A stretch of DNA of 64,000 bases from Pedobacter sp. Leaf250 (GCF_920984735.1 NZ_CAKLBU010000006.1:1-64000); one strand, 5' to 3'. Shown: positions 26,695-36,310, counted from the first letter of the stretch. Numbers and translations: made by a program. Notes: a model not told the origin generated them from the sequence alone.

Positions 26695-28524
26695 CTATTT
26701 ATACTTTTCCTGCATTTCGTTATAGAAGTTTTTAAGTACGAAATATGCTTTTTTCTTTTTTCCGGTTTCTGATATCAACCCTTTTCGGTTCCAAAAATTT
26801 TGATAAACAGGGTGTTGTCTTCTTGGCGATCTGAAATCGGTTAAAATCCAAGGTGTGATTCCCCTTAATGATTTGATCTTACTCAACATCGTAATCTGAT
26901 TTTTGTACAATGCTTCCTGATATTCTTCGCTCCAACGGGTGTTTTCATCGGCATGAAAGCCTGCTAAAGCATCGCCGCCAAATTCGCTAATTACAACTGG
27001 CTTATTATATTTTATATTGAAATCATATTTGGTAATTTCACTAGGTAAACCACCAAAATACCAGCCGGCATATTCGTTAAAGCTTACCAAATCAATTTTT
27101 TCTCCCAGTGGATCATTTAAAACCATGGTATTCCCTTCGCGGTGAACTTCAAGCGCGGCTGCAATTAAACGGGTATCATCTAATGAACGGGCAGTTTCAA
27201 CTAAATTGGTCATAAAGCTTAATCGGGCATCGCTTAAGGGGGTTTCATTTCCAACCGACCAAATGATTACACTTGCCCTGTTTTTATCTCGAACGATTAA
27301 ATCTGTAAGTTGCTGTTTGGCGTTAACATAAGTTGCAGGGTTTTTCCAGCTGATGGTCCAATAAACCGGAACTTCTGCCCAAACCATTAAGCCCATTTCA
27401 TCAGCCAAACGAATCATTTCTTCATTGTGAGGATAATGCGCCAGGCGAACGTAATTGCAATTCATATCCTTTGCCCATTGCAGCATCATCCGCATATCAC
27501 CTTCCGAACGTAAACGCCCAGCTATTAATGGGTTCTCATCATGAAGGGAAATGCCCCTCAAAAAAGTAGATTTGCCATTTAATAAAATACTATCGCCCTT
27601 AGCTTCTATCGTTCTAAAACCAATTTTATCATTAATATTTTCTTTATCAGATTTGATATTCGCAGCATAAAGTTTTGGATTCTCTGGAGACCATAAACTT
27701 AAATTATTCCAGGTAAATTCGTCATCAACCTTTCCCTCACTATCCGTTTTATATTTTTTCTCCAGTTTTAATTCCGGAATTGATAATGTTATATCCTGTC
27801 CAGCAGTGGCATCGGCTAGTTTTAAAGAAAAATTAATGAGATTATTGTTTCCTTTTACCAGCTGTAATTTATAGTCGCTAATAAAATGATCGGGAAATTC
27901 TGCCAAAAACACATCCCGGGTAATACCACCATAATTCCACCAATCGGTATTTACAGTCGGGATTTCATCGGGCCTTCTGGTATTATCCACTTTAACTACA
28001 AGTGAATTTTCACCGATTTTTAATTTGTTTGTTACGTCGAACTGAAACGGTGTAAATCCGCCTTTGTGCACACCAAGTTTTTTGCCATTTAAATAAACAT
28101 GAGCTTCGTAGTTTACAGCTCCAAAATAGACAAAGTATTTTTTACCTTTTTCTGGCTTGGCATCAAATTTCTTACGCAGCCAAATGGTTCCCTCGTAAAG
28201 TTCCAGTTTTTCTGATTGCGAATTCCAATCACCAGGAACATTCATTTGAGGAGAACCATTGAAATTATATTCAACCAGTTCCGATTTATCTTTTTGTTCT
28301 TTATCGTCAAAGAAACCACCTGCACCGGTTTTAGATTGATCGTAAGGCTGATGCCGGTAATCGTAATAGCCGTTTTCGTATGGATCGATAATATAATTCC
28401 ACTTGCCGTTTAAGCTTTGAATATTTCTACCCTGAATGTTTTGAATGGAATTAACCTGTGAGAAGCAAACGGATGAAAGAAGCGTAAAATAAACTAAGAA
28501 AACTCTAAATTTTAAATTGGGCAT
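26695..28524 (-). CDS. GH2 beta-glucuronidase-type glycosidase
   Basis: The 609-residue protein has a signal peptide (FLVYFTLLSSVCFSQ) and the GH2 layout. The N-terminal sugar-binding domain includes VPGDWNSQSEKLELYEGTIW, followed by an Ig-like domain and a TIM barrel with NYVRLAHYPHNEEM. The acid/base Glu is in SVGNETPLSD and the nucleophile in VISEFGGDA. Length and the NYVRLAHYPH stretch fit beta-glucuronidases better than the 1000-residue galactosidases. The downstream fructuronate/mannonate genes give a reason to release glucuronate. Beta-galactosidase or another GH2 activity cannot be excluded. Confidence 0.88.
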   Translation of the reverse strand: MPNLKFRVFLVYFTLLSSVCFSQVNSIQNIQGRNIQSLNGKWNYIIDPYENGYYDYRHQPYDQSKTGAGGFFDDKEQKDKSELVEYNFNGSPQMNVPGDWNSQSEKLELYEGTIWLRKKFDAKPEKGKKYFVYFGAVNYEAHVYLNGKKLGVHKGGFTPFQFDVTNKLKIGENSLVVKVDNTRRPDEIPTVNTDWWNYGGITRDVFLAEFPDHFISDYKLQLVKGNNNLINFSLKLADATAGQDITLSIPELKLEKKYKTDSEGKVDDEFTWNNLSLWSPENPKLYAANIKSDKENINDKIGFRTIEAKGDSILLNGKSTFLRGISLHDENPLIAGRLRSEGDMRMMLQWAKDMNCNYVRLAHYPHNEEMIRLADEMGLMVWAEVPVYWTISWKNPATYVNAKQQLTDLIVRDKNRASVIIWSVGNETPLSDARLSFMTNLVETARSLDDTRLIAAALEVHREGNTMVLNDPLGEKIDLVSFNEYAGWYFGGLPSEITKYDFNIKYNKPVVISEFGGDALAGFHADENTRWSEEYQEALYKNQITMLSKIKSLRGITPWILTDFRSPRRQHPVYQNFWNRKGLISETGKKKKAYFVLKNFYNEMQEKYK

Positions 28525-28725
28525 AATGATTTAATTTTTAGGGTAGCAGCACAATTATAATTTTATAAAATGGATTAAAGCAATTTGTAAATGATTAAGC
28601 TACCCCATTAAAATAATTTAACGCAAATAACGATGCCAAATATATTGATTTATTTGAAAGGCTTAGAATTGGATTCGATTTAAGATATTGGGTTTACTCA
28701 TTTCGCTGGACAATATATTACCAAA

Positions 28726-29955
28726 TTAGGTAAGTGAAATAGCTTCTCTTTTAATCTCGTTGCGATGCTTTTCATTATAAATAAACGCACCTACAATAAA
28801 TAACCCTGCAATGCCTTCAAAAGCTACAACAGTTTGTGTACCAAATTGATGTGCAAGATATCCCATCAATAAACTTCCGATTGGTAAAACACCCTGATAA
28901 GCCATGATGTAGTAACTAAGTGTTCGTCCTCTCATTAAATCATCAGCATGTGTTTGCAGATAGGTATTTATCGATGAGGTTTGTGCCATTAAACCAAGTG
29001 CTGCCAAACCTGTACAAACCAAAGCCAATATTAGCGATGGACTTATGGCCAAAGCTACAACGGAAACCGCTAACAATATTCCAGAAACCATCACAACCTT
29101 TTGTAGATTCTGATTAATTTTTAGTGTTGCCATGTAAATAGCGCCAAAAAATGCGCCAAAGCCTGCAGCGCTTTCAAACCAGCCAAAAGTAGTAGCGGTG
29201 CCATTAAATATATCTTTTGCAAAAACTGGAAGTAAGGTGGTAAATGGAATTACCAATAAACTTGATGCCGCCATCATTAAAATCATAGAAGCTAAATCTG
29301 GCGAAGCCTTTAAATAATCGTACCCTTTTTTTAGATCGATCCATATATTTTCTTTTGATTTTGCATGTTCCGTGAGCTTTAATTTCATCATAACCATGCA
29401 GCCAAGTACAGCTATGAAACTAACAAAGTTGATCAAAAAACAAATATCCTCACCCAAAGTACTTAAAATTACCCCTGCCAATGCCGGACCAATTAATCTC
29501 GCTGCATTAAAAACTGATGAATTTAAAGCAATGGCATTCGGCAAATCTTCTTTATCATCGATTAAATTAACCATAAGCGATTGCCTGGCCGTAACATCAA
29601 AAGCATTTACTAAACCCTGAACAAGAGATAAGGCAGCGATCCAAAACATATCGTATACCTTAAACCAAATCATTACCGCAAGCGCACCAGCCTGCAACAT
29701 CAGAATTACTTGAGTGATGATTAAGATTTTGTATTTATTGTGCCTATCAACATAACTGCCAGCATAAGGCGCCAGAATTAACGAAGGAATTAAACTTAAA
29801 AACGTGATCAACCCCAATAAAAATGCCGATCCTGTTAAACGATATACCAACCAACTTATGGCTACACGCTGCATCCATGTACCAATTAATGAAATGGCTT
29901 GACCAGTAAAAAACAATCTGTAATTATAATGCCTTAACGAACGAAATATACTCAT
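28726..29955 (-). CDS. MFS transporter, probable drug or siderophore exporter
   Basis: This 409-residue inner-membrane protein has about 12 membrane segments. It opens RHYNYRLFFTGQAISLIGTW, the form seen in the MFS_3 group (EntS-like exporters), and has an MFS loop motif YAGSYVDRHNKYK between helices 2 and 3. It is divergent from a MarR gene, and both promoters carry the same operator. That points to inducible efflux of a toxic compound. The substrate is unknown. Confidence 0.9.
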   Translation of the reverse strand: MSIFRSLRHYNYRLFFTGQAISLIGTWMQRVAISWLVYRLTGSAFLLGLITFLSLIPSLILAPYAGSYVDRHNKYKILIITQVILMLQAGALAVMIWFKVYDMFWIAALSLVQGLVNAFDVTARQSLMVNLIDDKEDLPNAIALNSSVFNAARLIGPALAGVILSTLGEDICFLINFVSFIAVLGCMVMMKLKLTEHAKSKENIWIDLKKGYDYLKASPDLASMILMMAASSLLVIPFTTLLPVFAKDIFNGTATTFGWFESAAGFGAFFGAIYMATLKINQNLQKVVMVSGILLAVSVVALAISPSLILALVCTGLAALGLMAQTSSINTYLQTHADDLMRGRTLSYYIMAYQGVLPIGSLLMGYLAHQFGTQTVVAFEGIAGLFIVGAFIYNEKHRNEIKREAISLT

Positions 29956-29965
29956 GATTAAAATA

Positions 29966-29987
29966 GTAAAGTAACTTTACAAAAGTA
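29966..29987 (-). promoter_or_regulatory. MFS-gene promoter and MarR operator
   Basis: On the minus strand TACTTTTG (29980-29987) fits the Bacteroidota -7 element TAnnTTTG. It runs directly into the palindrome GTAAAGTTACTTTAC (29966-29980), 10 bases before the MFS start. A repressor bound here would cover the transcription start. Confidence 0.65.
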
Positions 29988-30096
29988 ACATTTTTAAATA
30001 TTATTCAGAAACAAAAAACGTTCCTTTTTATCATATTAGGATCACAATTATAAAAGGTAGCCAGATTTAGTATGATAAGATGAAGTAAATTAAGCT

Positions 30097-30118
30097 TATA
30101 TTTGTAAAGTTAATTTAC
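30097..30118 (+). promoter_or_regulatory. MarR-gene promoter and operator
   Basis: TATATTTG (30097-30104) is a -7 element that runs into GTAAAGTTAATTTAC (30104-30118), six bases before the MarR start. Spacing and sequence match the MFS-side site almost exactly, so MarR probably controls both genes. A wider inverted repeat AAGTAAATTA...TAATTTACTT spans 30083-30120. Confidence 0.65.
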
Positions 30119-30124
30119 TTAAAG

Positions 30125-30568
30125 ATGCCTACACAAACGCAAGAAATTGCCGCAAAACTACGAAGTACTGTTACCCGACTAACCAGGGAATTGAGAAAAC
30201 AGAACGTGAGTTCGGCTTTTAGCAACGCTGAATTGTTAACCATGTCGTTGTTGGAGCAACACGGCAAAATGTTATCTACAGAACTGGCTGATATGGAACG
30301 GGTTTCGAAGCAAGCAATTTCACAAATCATCAATCGTTTGGTTGATGCGAAGTGTGTAGAAAGACATCCAAGCGGAGACGACAAACGGAAAATCTTCATC
30401 AACCTTACTAAATTGGGCGAAAAGCACATTATAGCTAGTCGGAAGATTAAAGAAGAATGGCTCGTGCAAACAATGGATAAAATATTCTCTTCCGAAGAAA
30501 TAAATCTTATCCAGGCATTTCTTCCGCTGCTTTCCAGATTGGTGGAACATAACGGATTAAGAATATAA
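30125..30568 (+). CDS. MarR family transcriptional regulator
   Basis: The 147-residue protein has the MarR winged-helix: FSNAELLTMSLLEQHG, the recognition region LADMERVSKQAISQIINRLV, and the wing VERHPSGDDKRKIFINLT. Length is typical and it should act as a dimer. It is divergent from the MFS exporter, and twin GTAAAnnnnnTTTAC sites lie over both promoters, so it is probably an autoregulated repressor of efflux. The inducer is unknown. Confidence 0.93.
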   Translation: MPTQTQEIAAKLRSTVTRLTRELRKQNVSSAFSNAELLTMSLLEQHGKMLSTELADMERVSKQAISQIINRLVDAKCVERHPSGDDKRKIFINLTKLGEKHIIASRKIKEEWLVQTMDKIFSSEEINLIQAFLPLLSRLVEHNGLRI

Positions 30569-30613
30569 TTTACTTTATCGTTATGCAAATAAGCTGTACC
30601 TTGCAGCTTCAAA

Positions 30614-31453
30614 ATGGCATTATATTTCACTTCAATAAATTCGGGAAGTAACGGTAATTGTTACTATGTGGGCAACGATAATGAGGCAATACTTGTTGAT
30701 GTGGGCTTAACCTGTAAGGAGGTTGAAATAAGAATGCTTCGATTAGGTTTATCTATTCAGAAAGTTAAAGCCATTTTCATTTCACATGAACACAGTGATC
30801 ATATAAAAGGCCTAACTGTATTTGCGAAAAAGCATCAACTTCCGGTATATATTAGTTCAACAACTTATAAAAGCAGCAAACTTTCTTTAATCGAAGGAAA
30901 CGTTTTTCCAATTTCTCATTTACAGCAGATTAAAATTGGAAATTTAACTGTTCATACCTTTTCAAAATTTCATGATGCTGCAGATCCTTACAGTTTTACT
31001 GTGGAATGCGATGATGTAAAAGTTGGTGTATTTACAGATATTGGTGCAGTTTGCGACCGGTTAATCAGTCAATTTAAAACTTGCCACGCTGCTTTTTTAG
31101 AAGCAAATTATTGTACTCAAATGCTGGCCAATGGAAGTTATCCATATTTTTTGAAAAGAAGAATAACCAGTGGGCATGGCCACCTCAGCAATACACAAGC
31201 ACTGGAATTGTTTCAAAACCATAAGCCGGATTTTATGACCCATCTTTTATTAAGTCATTTATCAAAAGACAATAACGATCCTGTTTTGGTGGAAAGCATT
31301 TTTAAGCAAGTGGCCGGAGATACCTATGTACAGGTAGCATCGCGTTATCAGGAAACTCCACTGTTTTATGTAAGCAAAAAAGAAAGTGAAAATTTAGCTT
31401 ACAGTTTTAATCCAGCACAACATGTACCCGATCAGCTAAGTTTATTTCTCTAA
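30614..31453 (+). CDS. Metallo-beta-lactamase-fold hydrolase (YycJ/WalJ-like)
   Basis: A 279-residue cytoplasmic protein has the metal motif HEHSDH in FISHEHSDHIKG, a starting SGSNGNCYYVG, FSKFHDAADP, and a second histidine cluster in TSGHGHLSNTQ. This layout matches YycJ/WalJ-type hydrolases, some of which act as DNA exonucleases. The gene starts 45 bases after the MarR stop on the same strand, but probably has its own role. A strong terminator follows. Confidence 0.88.
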   Translation: MALYFTSINSGSNGNCYYVGNDNEAILVDVGLTCKEVEIRMLRLGLSIQKVKAIFISHEHSDHIKGLTVFAKKHQLPVYISSTTYKSSKLSLIEGNVFPISHLQQIKIGNLTVHTFSKFHDAADPYSFTVECDDVKVGVFTDIGAVCDRLISQFKTCHAAFLEANYCTQMLANGSYPYFLKRRITSGHGHLSNTQALELFQNHKPDFMTHLLLSHLSKDNNDPVLVESIFKQVAGDTYVQVASRYQETPLFYVSKKESENLAYSFNPAQHVPDQLSLFL

Positions 31454-31569
31454 ATTTATAGCGAAATCTAGCCTACAACAATCATTAATCACAAGATACA
31501 TTTTTTTTCAAACTTTTTTTTGAGGTATCCGTTATCTATATACTTCATAAATAGTTTGTTTGGTTTATT

Positions 31570-31593
31570 AGGGGCTTAAGATTTTAAGCCCCT
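31570..31593 (+). terminator. Terminator of the metallo-hydrolase gene
   Basis: AGGGGCTTAA and TTAAGCCCCT form a perfect 10-bp stem with a 4-nt loop, followed by TTCTTTTG. It lies 116 bases after the stop; the gap has no other feature. Confidence 0.85.
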
Positions 31594-31728
31594 TTCTTTT
31601 GCCCAAAATTCCTATTAAATTGTAGTATCATAAATTATTAATACTGTAAATTTTGATATTATAAATTTTCAGCTACTTTTGAGCCAAATCTCCCCCTATT
31701 GTTTTTTTAATCTTAAATAAAAAATAAC

Positions 31729-32436
31729 ATGGAGACGAGTAAATTCTCAAAATTCACAGCCGAGTTTCTTGGCACATTAGTATTGGTTTTAATGGGTTGC
31801 GGTAGCGCTGTAATTGCAGGTGCAAATGGCACAACAGGTGTTGGTCTGCTGGGTATTTCTTTTGCATTTGGCTTATCTGTTGTTGCAATGGCTTATGCCA
31901 TCGGACACATTTCGGGTTCTCACATTAATCCGGCAATTTCAATTGGAATGGTGGTAGCAGGACGTATGAAAGCTAGCGAAGCGGCTTATTATATTGTTGC
32001 TCAAATTTTAGGGGCTATTGCTGGTGCTGGCTTACTCTATTTAATTGTTAGCAACCAGTCCAATTTCGAGATGAAAGAATGGGCTTTAGGATCAAATGGC
32101 TGGGGCAAAGGTTATTTAGGTGAGTATAATTCTACCGCTGCATTTATTGCAGAAGCAGCATTTACATTTATTTTCTTGCTGGTAATTTTTGGTGCCACAT
32201 CAACTAAAAACATTAACGGAGGTTTTGCAGGTTTAGCAATTGGGCTTTCATTAGTTTTAATTCACATTGTTGGAATAAAAATTACAGGTGTTTCTGTAAA
32301 TCCTGCCCGTAGTATTGGCCCGGCAGTATTTGCTGGTGGAGAGGCATTAAAACAAGTTTGGATGTTTATTGCAGCACCAGTTGTAGGAGCTATTCTAAGC
32401 GCTGCAGTTTGGAGAAGTGTTCTGGAGAGAAACTAG
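31729..32436 (+). CDS. aqpZ: Aquaporin Z-type water channel
   Basis: This 235-residue inner-membrane protein has six membrane segments and the two NPA half-helices: SHINPAISIG in the first half and SVNPARSIGPAVF in the second. The Arg after the second NPA is the selectivity-filter residue. The opening FTAEFLGTLVLVLMGCGSAV is typical of AqpZ. It should pass water and little glycerol. It is a single gene with a terminator about 95 bases behind it. Confidence 0.96.
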   Translation: METSKFSKFTAEFLGTLVLVLMGCGSAVIAGANGTTGVGLLGISFAFGLSVVAMAYAIGHISGSHINPAISIGMVVAGRMKASEAAYYIVAQILGAIAGAGLLYLIVSNQSNFEMKEWALGSNGWGKGYLGEYNSTAAFIAEAAFTFIFLLVIFGATSTKNINGGFAGLAIGLSLVLIHIVGIKITGVSVNPARSIGPAVFAGGEALKQVWMFIAAPVVGAILSAAVWRSVLERN

Positions 32437-32532
32437 TTTGAGGATGTAAAATGGATGAATTTATCTAATGATCATTCTATATCTTATTTTCATTTTGAAT
32501 GCTTAACAAATCTTCAAGCATAAATACATTAA

Positions 32533-32571
32533 AAAAAAGGGTAAAATGGAATTTCCATTTTACCCTTTTTT
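32533..32571. terminator. Bidirectional terminator between aqpZ and glutathione peroxidase
   Basis: Perfect 19-bp arms at 32533-32551 and 32553-32571 surround a single base. Runs of A at the left and T at the right make it usable by both convergent genes. Confidence 0.88.
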
Positions 32572-32621
32572 AAGTAATGAGAGAGAAAATCATTCCATTT
32601 TACATCTCACTTTTACCATTA

Positions 32622-33137
32622 TTATAGGTTTTTTACAATCGCCTCATCTAAAGGTTTTGTTTTAGAACGGAAACGGTGAACCAACTCCCCTTTTTCGTTA
32701 ACTAAAAACTTTTCAAAGTTCCATTTAATATCGCCTTGCTCTTCTGTATTGGTTTGCGAAGTTAAATATTTAAACAACGGACTGATATCATCACCTTTAA
32801 CGCTGGTTTTTTCAGCCATTAAAAATGAAACATTGTATTTCCCAGTACAAAATTCTTTAATTTCTGCATTGGTAGAAAACTCTTGCCCACCAAAGTTACC
32901 CGCTGGAAAGCCAATAAGTACAATTTTTTTACCGTATTGCTTTTGAAGTTTTTCTAAATCTTCATATTGAGGCGTGTAGCCACATTTTGAAGCAGTATTG
33001 ACAATTAAAATTTTCTTGCCTTTAAATTTTGATAATTTAACTTCTTTGCCATCAATTGTTTTGAAGCTGAAGTCGTAAACATTTTTTGGTGGCGTAGGCA
33101 CCAAAAAGTTGAGTAGGATAAGGATAGTGCTGATCAT
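32622..33137 (-). CDS. Glutathione peroxidase-family thiol peroxidase
   Basis: The product is 171 residues from the ATG at 33137. The longer frame to 33254 adds a tail unlike the family, so the internal start, which gives a short hydrophobic leader (MISTILILLNFLV), is preferred. The peroxidatic Cys is in NTASKCGYTPQ, and the active-site Gln and Trp are in NFGGQEF and IKWNFEKF. The usual Cys in GFPCNQFGG is replaced by Ala (GFPAGNFGG), while a Cys remains in KEFCTGKYNVSF. Members usually reduce hydroperoxides with thioredoxin. The leader suggests export or membrane anchoring. Confidence 0.9.
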   Translation of the reverse strand: MISTILILLNFLVPTPPKNVYDFSFKTIDGKEVKLSKFKGKKILIVNTASKCGYTPQYEDLEKLQKQYGKKIVLIGFPAGNFGGQEFSTNAEIKEFCTGKYNVSFLMAEKTSVKGDDISPLFKYLTSQTNTEEQGDIKWNFEKFLVNEKGELVHRFRSKTKPLDEAIVKNL

Positions 33138-33259
33138 TGTTTTTGTTTTTATATACGAATATAGACACAAATAGTTTTTGGATAAGTAATGATGTTGTAA
33201 ATAATACAATCTTTTAAAAATTTTGAAATATAAGCATAAATCTTTTCGGGACAATTAGC

Positions 33260-33540
33260 CATGCCATACGCTTCGATTTTTTCCAAATTTCGGTTATGCT
33301 GCTACAACAAAGTAGTTTCGCTACTATTGGGTTTAGAAACGAAATCACATTCTTTTGGGAGAAACCTTTGCAAAGTTGCTATTAATCGTTAATAGCAATT
33401 CTATATGCGCCACCTAAACCCGACCGAGTGAAAAACCCGGAAACCAAGGTACGAGGTTGAGGATTTGAAACATAGGGCGGGACAAAGCCTGAAATAGAAC
33501 CACCGAAATTGCTTTTCAAATAATTAAAATATTGAGGTTA
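33260..33540. other. Unexplained structured intergenic element
   Basis: The 520-base gap between the peroxidase and topA starts holds no convincing gene but is clearly structured and less A/T-rich than other gaps. TTGCTATTAA (33376-33385) and TTAATAGCAA (33389-33398) form a perfect 10-bp hairpin with a 3-nt loop. It is enclosed by GGGTTTAG (33329-33336) pairing with CTAAACCC (33414-33421). AGTAG/CTACT at 33311-33325 forms another small hairpin. A minus-strand frame is open from about 33520 to a stop at 33382, with no clear start. A non-coding RNA, a leader of topA or a relic of a mobile element are all possible. Confidence 0.4.
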
Positions 33541-33657
33541 AACTGGTAAAAAACGCTCCAATTTCTATGAGATTTTGAAAAATAATTTGTATAAAATTTA
33601 GCTCATGTTTGGATTTATACTTTAATTATAGCTTTATTTGCACAAAATCGTTATTTC

Positions 33658-36234
33658 ATGGCCAAAAATTTATTAATCGTCGAGTCCCCCGCAAAAGCTA
33701 AAACTATAGAAGGCTATCTAGGCAAAGATTTTCTTGTAAAATCGAGCTATGGCCATATTCGGGATTTAGCCAAAGGCGATATGGCGATTGATATTGGTAA
33801 TGATTTTGCACAAAAATACGAGGTACCAGCAGATAAAAAAGCTTTAGTTGCCGAATTGAAGAAACTTGCTAAAGACGCAGAAATGGTATGGTTAGCATCC
33901 GATGAGGACCGTGAGGGAGAAGCCATTTCCTGGCATTTATTCGAAACTTTAGGCCTAAAAGTGGAGAAAACAAAGCGTATCGTTTTTCATGAAATTACAA
34001 AACCTGCAATATTAAAAGCAATCGATAGTCCGAGAACGATAGATTATAACTTGGTTAATGCACAACAGGCCCGTCGTGTTTTAGATAGATTGGTAGGTTT
34101 CGAACTTTCGCCCGTTTTGTGGAAGAAAGTTAAACCATCACTTTCTGCAGGTCGAGTACAATCTGTAGCGGTACGTTTAATTGTTGATAGAGAAAGGGAA
34201 GTTCAAAACTTCAACGCTTCTGCTGCTTATAAAATCACTGCTCAATTCTCGACTGGAAAAGGCAAAGAAATTGTAAAAGCGGAATTGCCGCAACGCTTCG
34301 AGAGTGAGGCTGATGCTGAAAAATACTTACAGGATTGCGCTTCAGCTAAATTTGATATTACAAGTTTAGAAACCAAACCCGCCAAACGTAACCCTGCAGC
34401 GCCTTTTACCACATCTACATTACAACAGGAAGCATCACGCAAATTGGGTTTTCCGGTAGCGAGAACCATGCAAGTGGCGCAACGCTTGTACGAGGCAGGT
34501 AAGATTACTTACATGAGAACGGATTCGGTGAACTTATCGGAAACCGCCTTAAGTGCTGCAGCTGCTGAAATAAAATCGGCTTACGGCGATAAATACCACC
34601 AGCAAAGAGTTTACAGAACGAAATCTGCAGGTGCACAGGAAGCTCACGAAGCTATCCGCCCTACTTATTTTGACAGACATACCGTTGATGGCGATATTTC
34701 GGAGAAACGTTTGTACGATTTAATCTGGAAACGTTCCATCGCATCGCAAATGAGTGAAGCTTTGTTTGAAAAAACAACCGCTCAAATTACGGCATCAACC
34801 AGAAAAGAACATTTAGTGGCCGAAGGCGAAGTTTTAAAATTCGATGGTTTCTTAAAAGTTTATTTAGAATCTACGGATGATGAAGAAGGCGAAGAAAAAG
34901 AAGGTGGTTCTATTTTACCTCCTTTAGCCAAAGGACAAGAGTTGTTTTTAAAGGAAATGCAGGCAACAGAGCGTTATTCTCGTCCGCCGGCAAGATATAC
35001 TGAGGCCAGTTTAGTTAAGAAATTAGAAGAACTTGGCATTGGCCGTCCATCTACTTATGCACCAACAATTTCTACCGTTCAAAACCGTGGATATGTTGTT
35101 AAAGAAGACAGAGATGGTAAACAGCGTAAATTTACAGCTATAATTTTAGCTGATGGCAAAGTTAGAAAGGATTCAAAATCGGAAATTACAGGTGCCGAAA
35201 AACAAAAGCTTTTCCCTACTGATATCGGTGAGGTGGTTAACGATTTTTTGGTTGAGCATTTTAAAGGAATTGTAGATTTTAACTTCACCGCAAAAGTGGA
35301 GAAAGAATTTGATGAGATTGCTCAAGGTTTACAAGAGTGGACTAAAATGCTTCATTCTTTTTACAGCCCTTTTCATGCAGAAGTAGAAACCACTTTAGAA
35401 ACTGCTGAACGTGCTACAGGCGAACGTTTGTTGGGTTTAGATCCCGCAACTGGTAAAAATGTTTATACCAAGGTTGGTAAATTTGGTCCGTTGGTACAAA
35501 TTGGCGAACTTGATGAAGAAGAAAAACCACGTTATGCAAGTTTAATGCGTAATCAATCGGTTGCTACCATTCAGTTAGAAGAGGCATTGGAGTTGTTCAA
35601 ACTTCCATTCTCACTACCCGATTTTGAAGATAAAGAGGTTTTAGTTGGTGTTGGTCGTTTCGGCCCTTATGTAAAATGGGGTGAAACTTTTATATCGCTT
35701 CCGAAAAATGAGGAGCCTTTGGCTGTTACTTACGAACGAGCAGTTGAAATTATCAAACAGAAAAAAGATGACGATGCTCCGATTGCTTATTACGAAGGAC
35801 TAGGTGTTACCAAAGGCAAGGGACGTTTTGGGCCTTTCATTAAATGGAACGATTTGTTCATTAATATTCCTGCTAAAGGTTACGATTTCGACAATCTATC
35901 GCAAGAAGATATCAATACACTGATTGGCAAAAAAGTAGAAAAAGAAGCAAACAGATTTATTAAAACCTGGGAAGAAGAAAAAATTTCTATTGAGAATGGC
36001 CGTTGGGGACCGTTTATTCGCTTTGGCAAGTTAATGCTAAAACTTAGGTACAACGAAGCTACAAAACAAAAGTACACGCCTGAAGAATTGGTTGATGTTG
36101 ATTTGGAAGTCATTAAAAAAATGATTGTTGAACAGGTTCCTAAAGCTTTTGAAGTAAAGAAAAAGGCACCTGCAAAGAAAAAAGCACCAGCGAAAAAGGC
36201 GGTGGCAAAAAAGGCGGTGGCAAAAAAGAAATAA
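33658..36234 (+). CDS. topA: DNA topoisomerase I (type IA)
   Basis: The 858-residue enzyme relaxes negative supercoils. The Toprim domain has LLIVESPAKAKTIEGYLG and DEDREGE (residues 82-88). The catalytic Tyr is Tyr285 in ITYMRTDSVN. The core also shows SAGRVQSVAVRLI and IGRPSTYAPTI. Four C-terminal repeat domains of the type with GRFGPYVKWG or GKFGPLVQIG replace the zinc fingers of E. coli TopA. The tail ends in Lys/Ala repeats (KKKAPAKKA), probably for DNA contact. Length is normal for Bacteroidota. Confidence 0.97.
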   Translation: MAKNLLIVESPAKAKTIEGYLGKDFLVKSSYGHIRDLAKGDMAIDIGNDFAQKYEVPADKKALVAELKKLAKDAEMVWLASDEDREGEAISWHLFETLGLKVEKTKRIVFHEITKPAILKAIDSPRTIDYNLVNAQQARRVLDRLVGFELSPVLWKKVKPSLSAGRVQSVAVRLIVDREREVQNFNASAAYKITAQFSTGKGKEIVKAELPQRFESEADAEKYLQDCASAKFDITSLETKPAKRNPAAPFTTSTLQQEASRKLGFPVARTMQVAQRLYEAGKITYMRTDSVNLSETALSAAAAEIKSAYGDKYHQQRVYRTKSAGAQEAHEAIRPTYFDRHTVDGDISEKRLYDLIWKRSIASQMSEALFEKTTAQITASTRKEHLVAEGEVLKFDGFLKVYLESTDDEEGEEKEGGSILPPLAKGQELFLKEMQATERYSRPPARYTEASLVKKLEELGIGRPSTYAPTISTVQNRGYVVKEDRDGKQRKFTAIILADGKVRKDSKSEITGAEKQKLFPTDIGEVVNDFLVEHFKGIVDFNFTAKVEKEFDEIAQGLQEWTKMLHSFYSPFHAEVETTLETAERATGERLLGLDPATGKNVYTKVGKFGPLVQIGELDEEEKPRYASLMRNQSVATIQLEEALELFKLPFSLPDFEDKEVLVGVGRFGPYVKWGETFISLPKNEEPLAVTYERAVEIIKQKKDDDAPIAYYEGLGVTKGKGRFGPFIKWNDLFINIPAKGYDFDNLSQEDINTLIGKKVEKEANRFIKTWEEEKISIENGRWGPFIRFGKLMLKLRYNEATKQKYTPEELVDVDLEVIKKMIVEQVPKAFEVKKKAPAKKKAPAKKAVAKKAVAKKK

Positions 36235-36310
36235 CCAGGATTTAAGGATTTTAGGATTTCCATGATAATGGAGAAAAGCCTGAAGTAATTTATTCAACGT
36301 TTTACAAGAC

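Noticed and set aside
33382..33520. Minus-strand open frame reading protein-like in the structured element before topA
   Set aside because: It has no start codon in a sensible place and runs into the 10-bp hairpin; conservation as RNA or repeat is as likely. Kept only as a finding.
36037..36297. Open frames on the minus strand opposite the topA tail, with long Phe/Ala runs
   Set aside because: They are the antisense of the Lys/Ala-rich C terminus of topA and have no independent coding signs.
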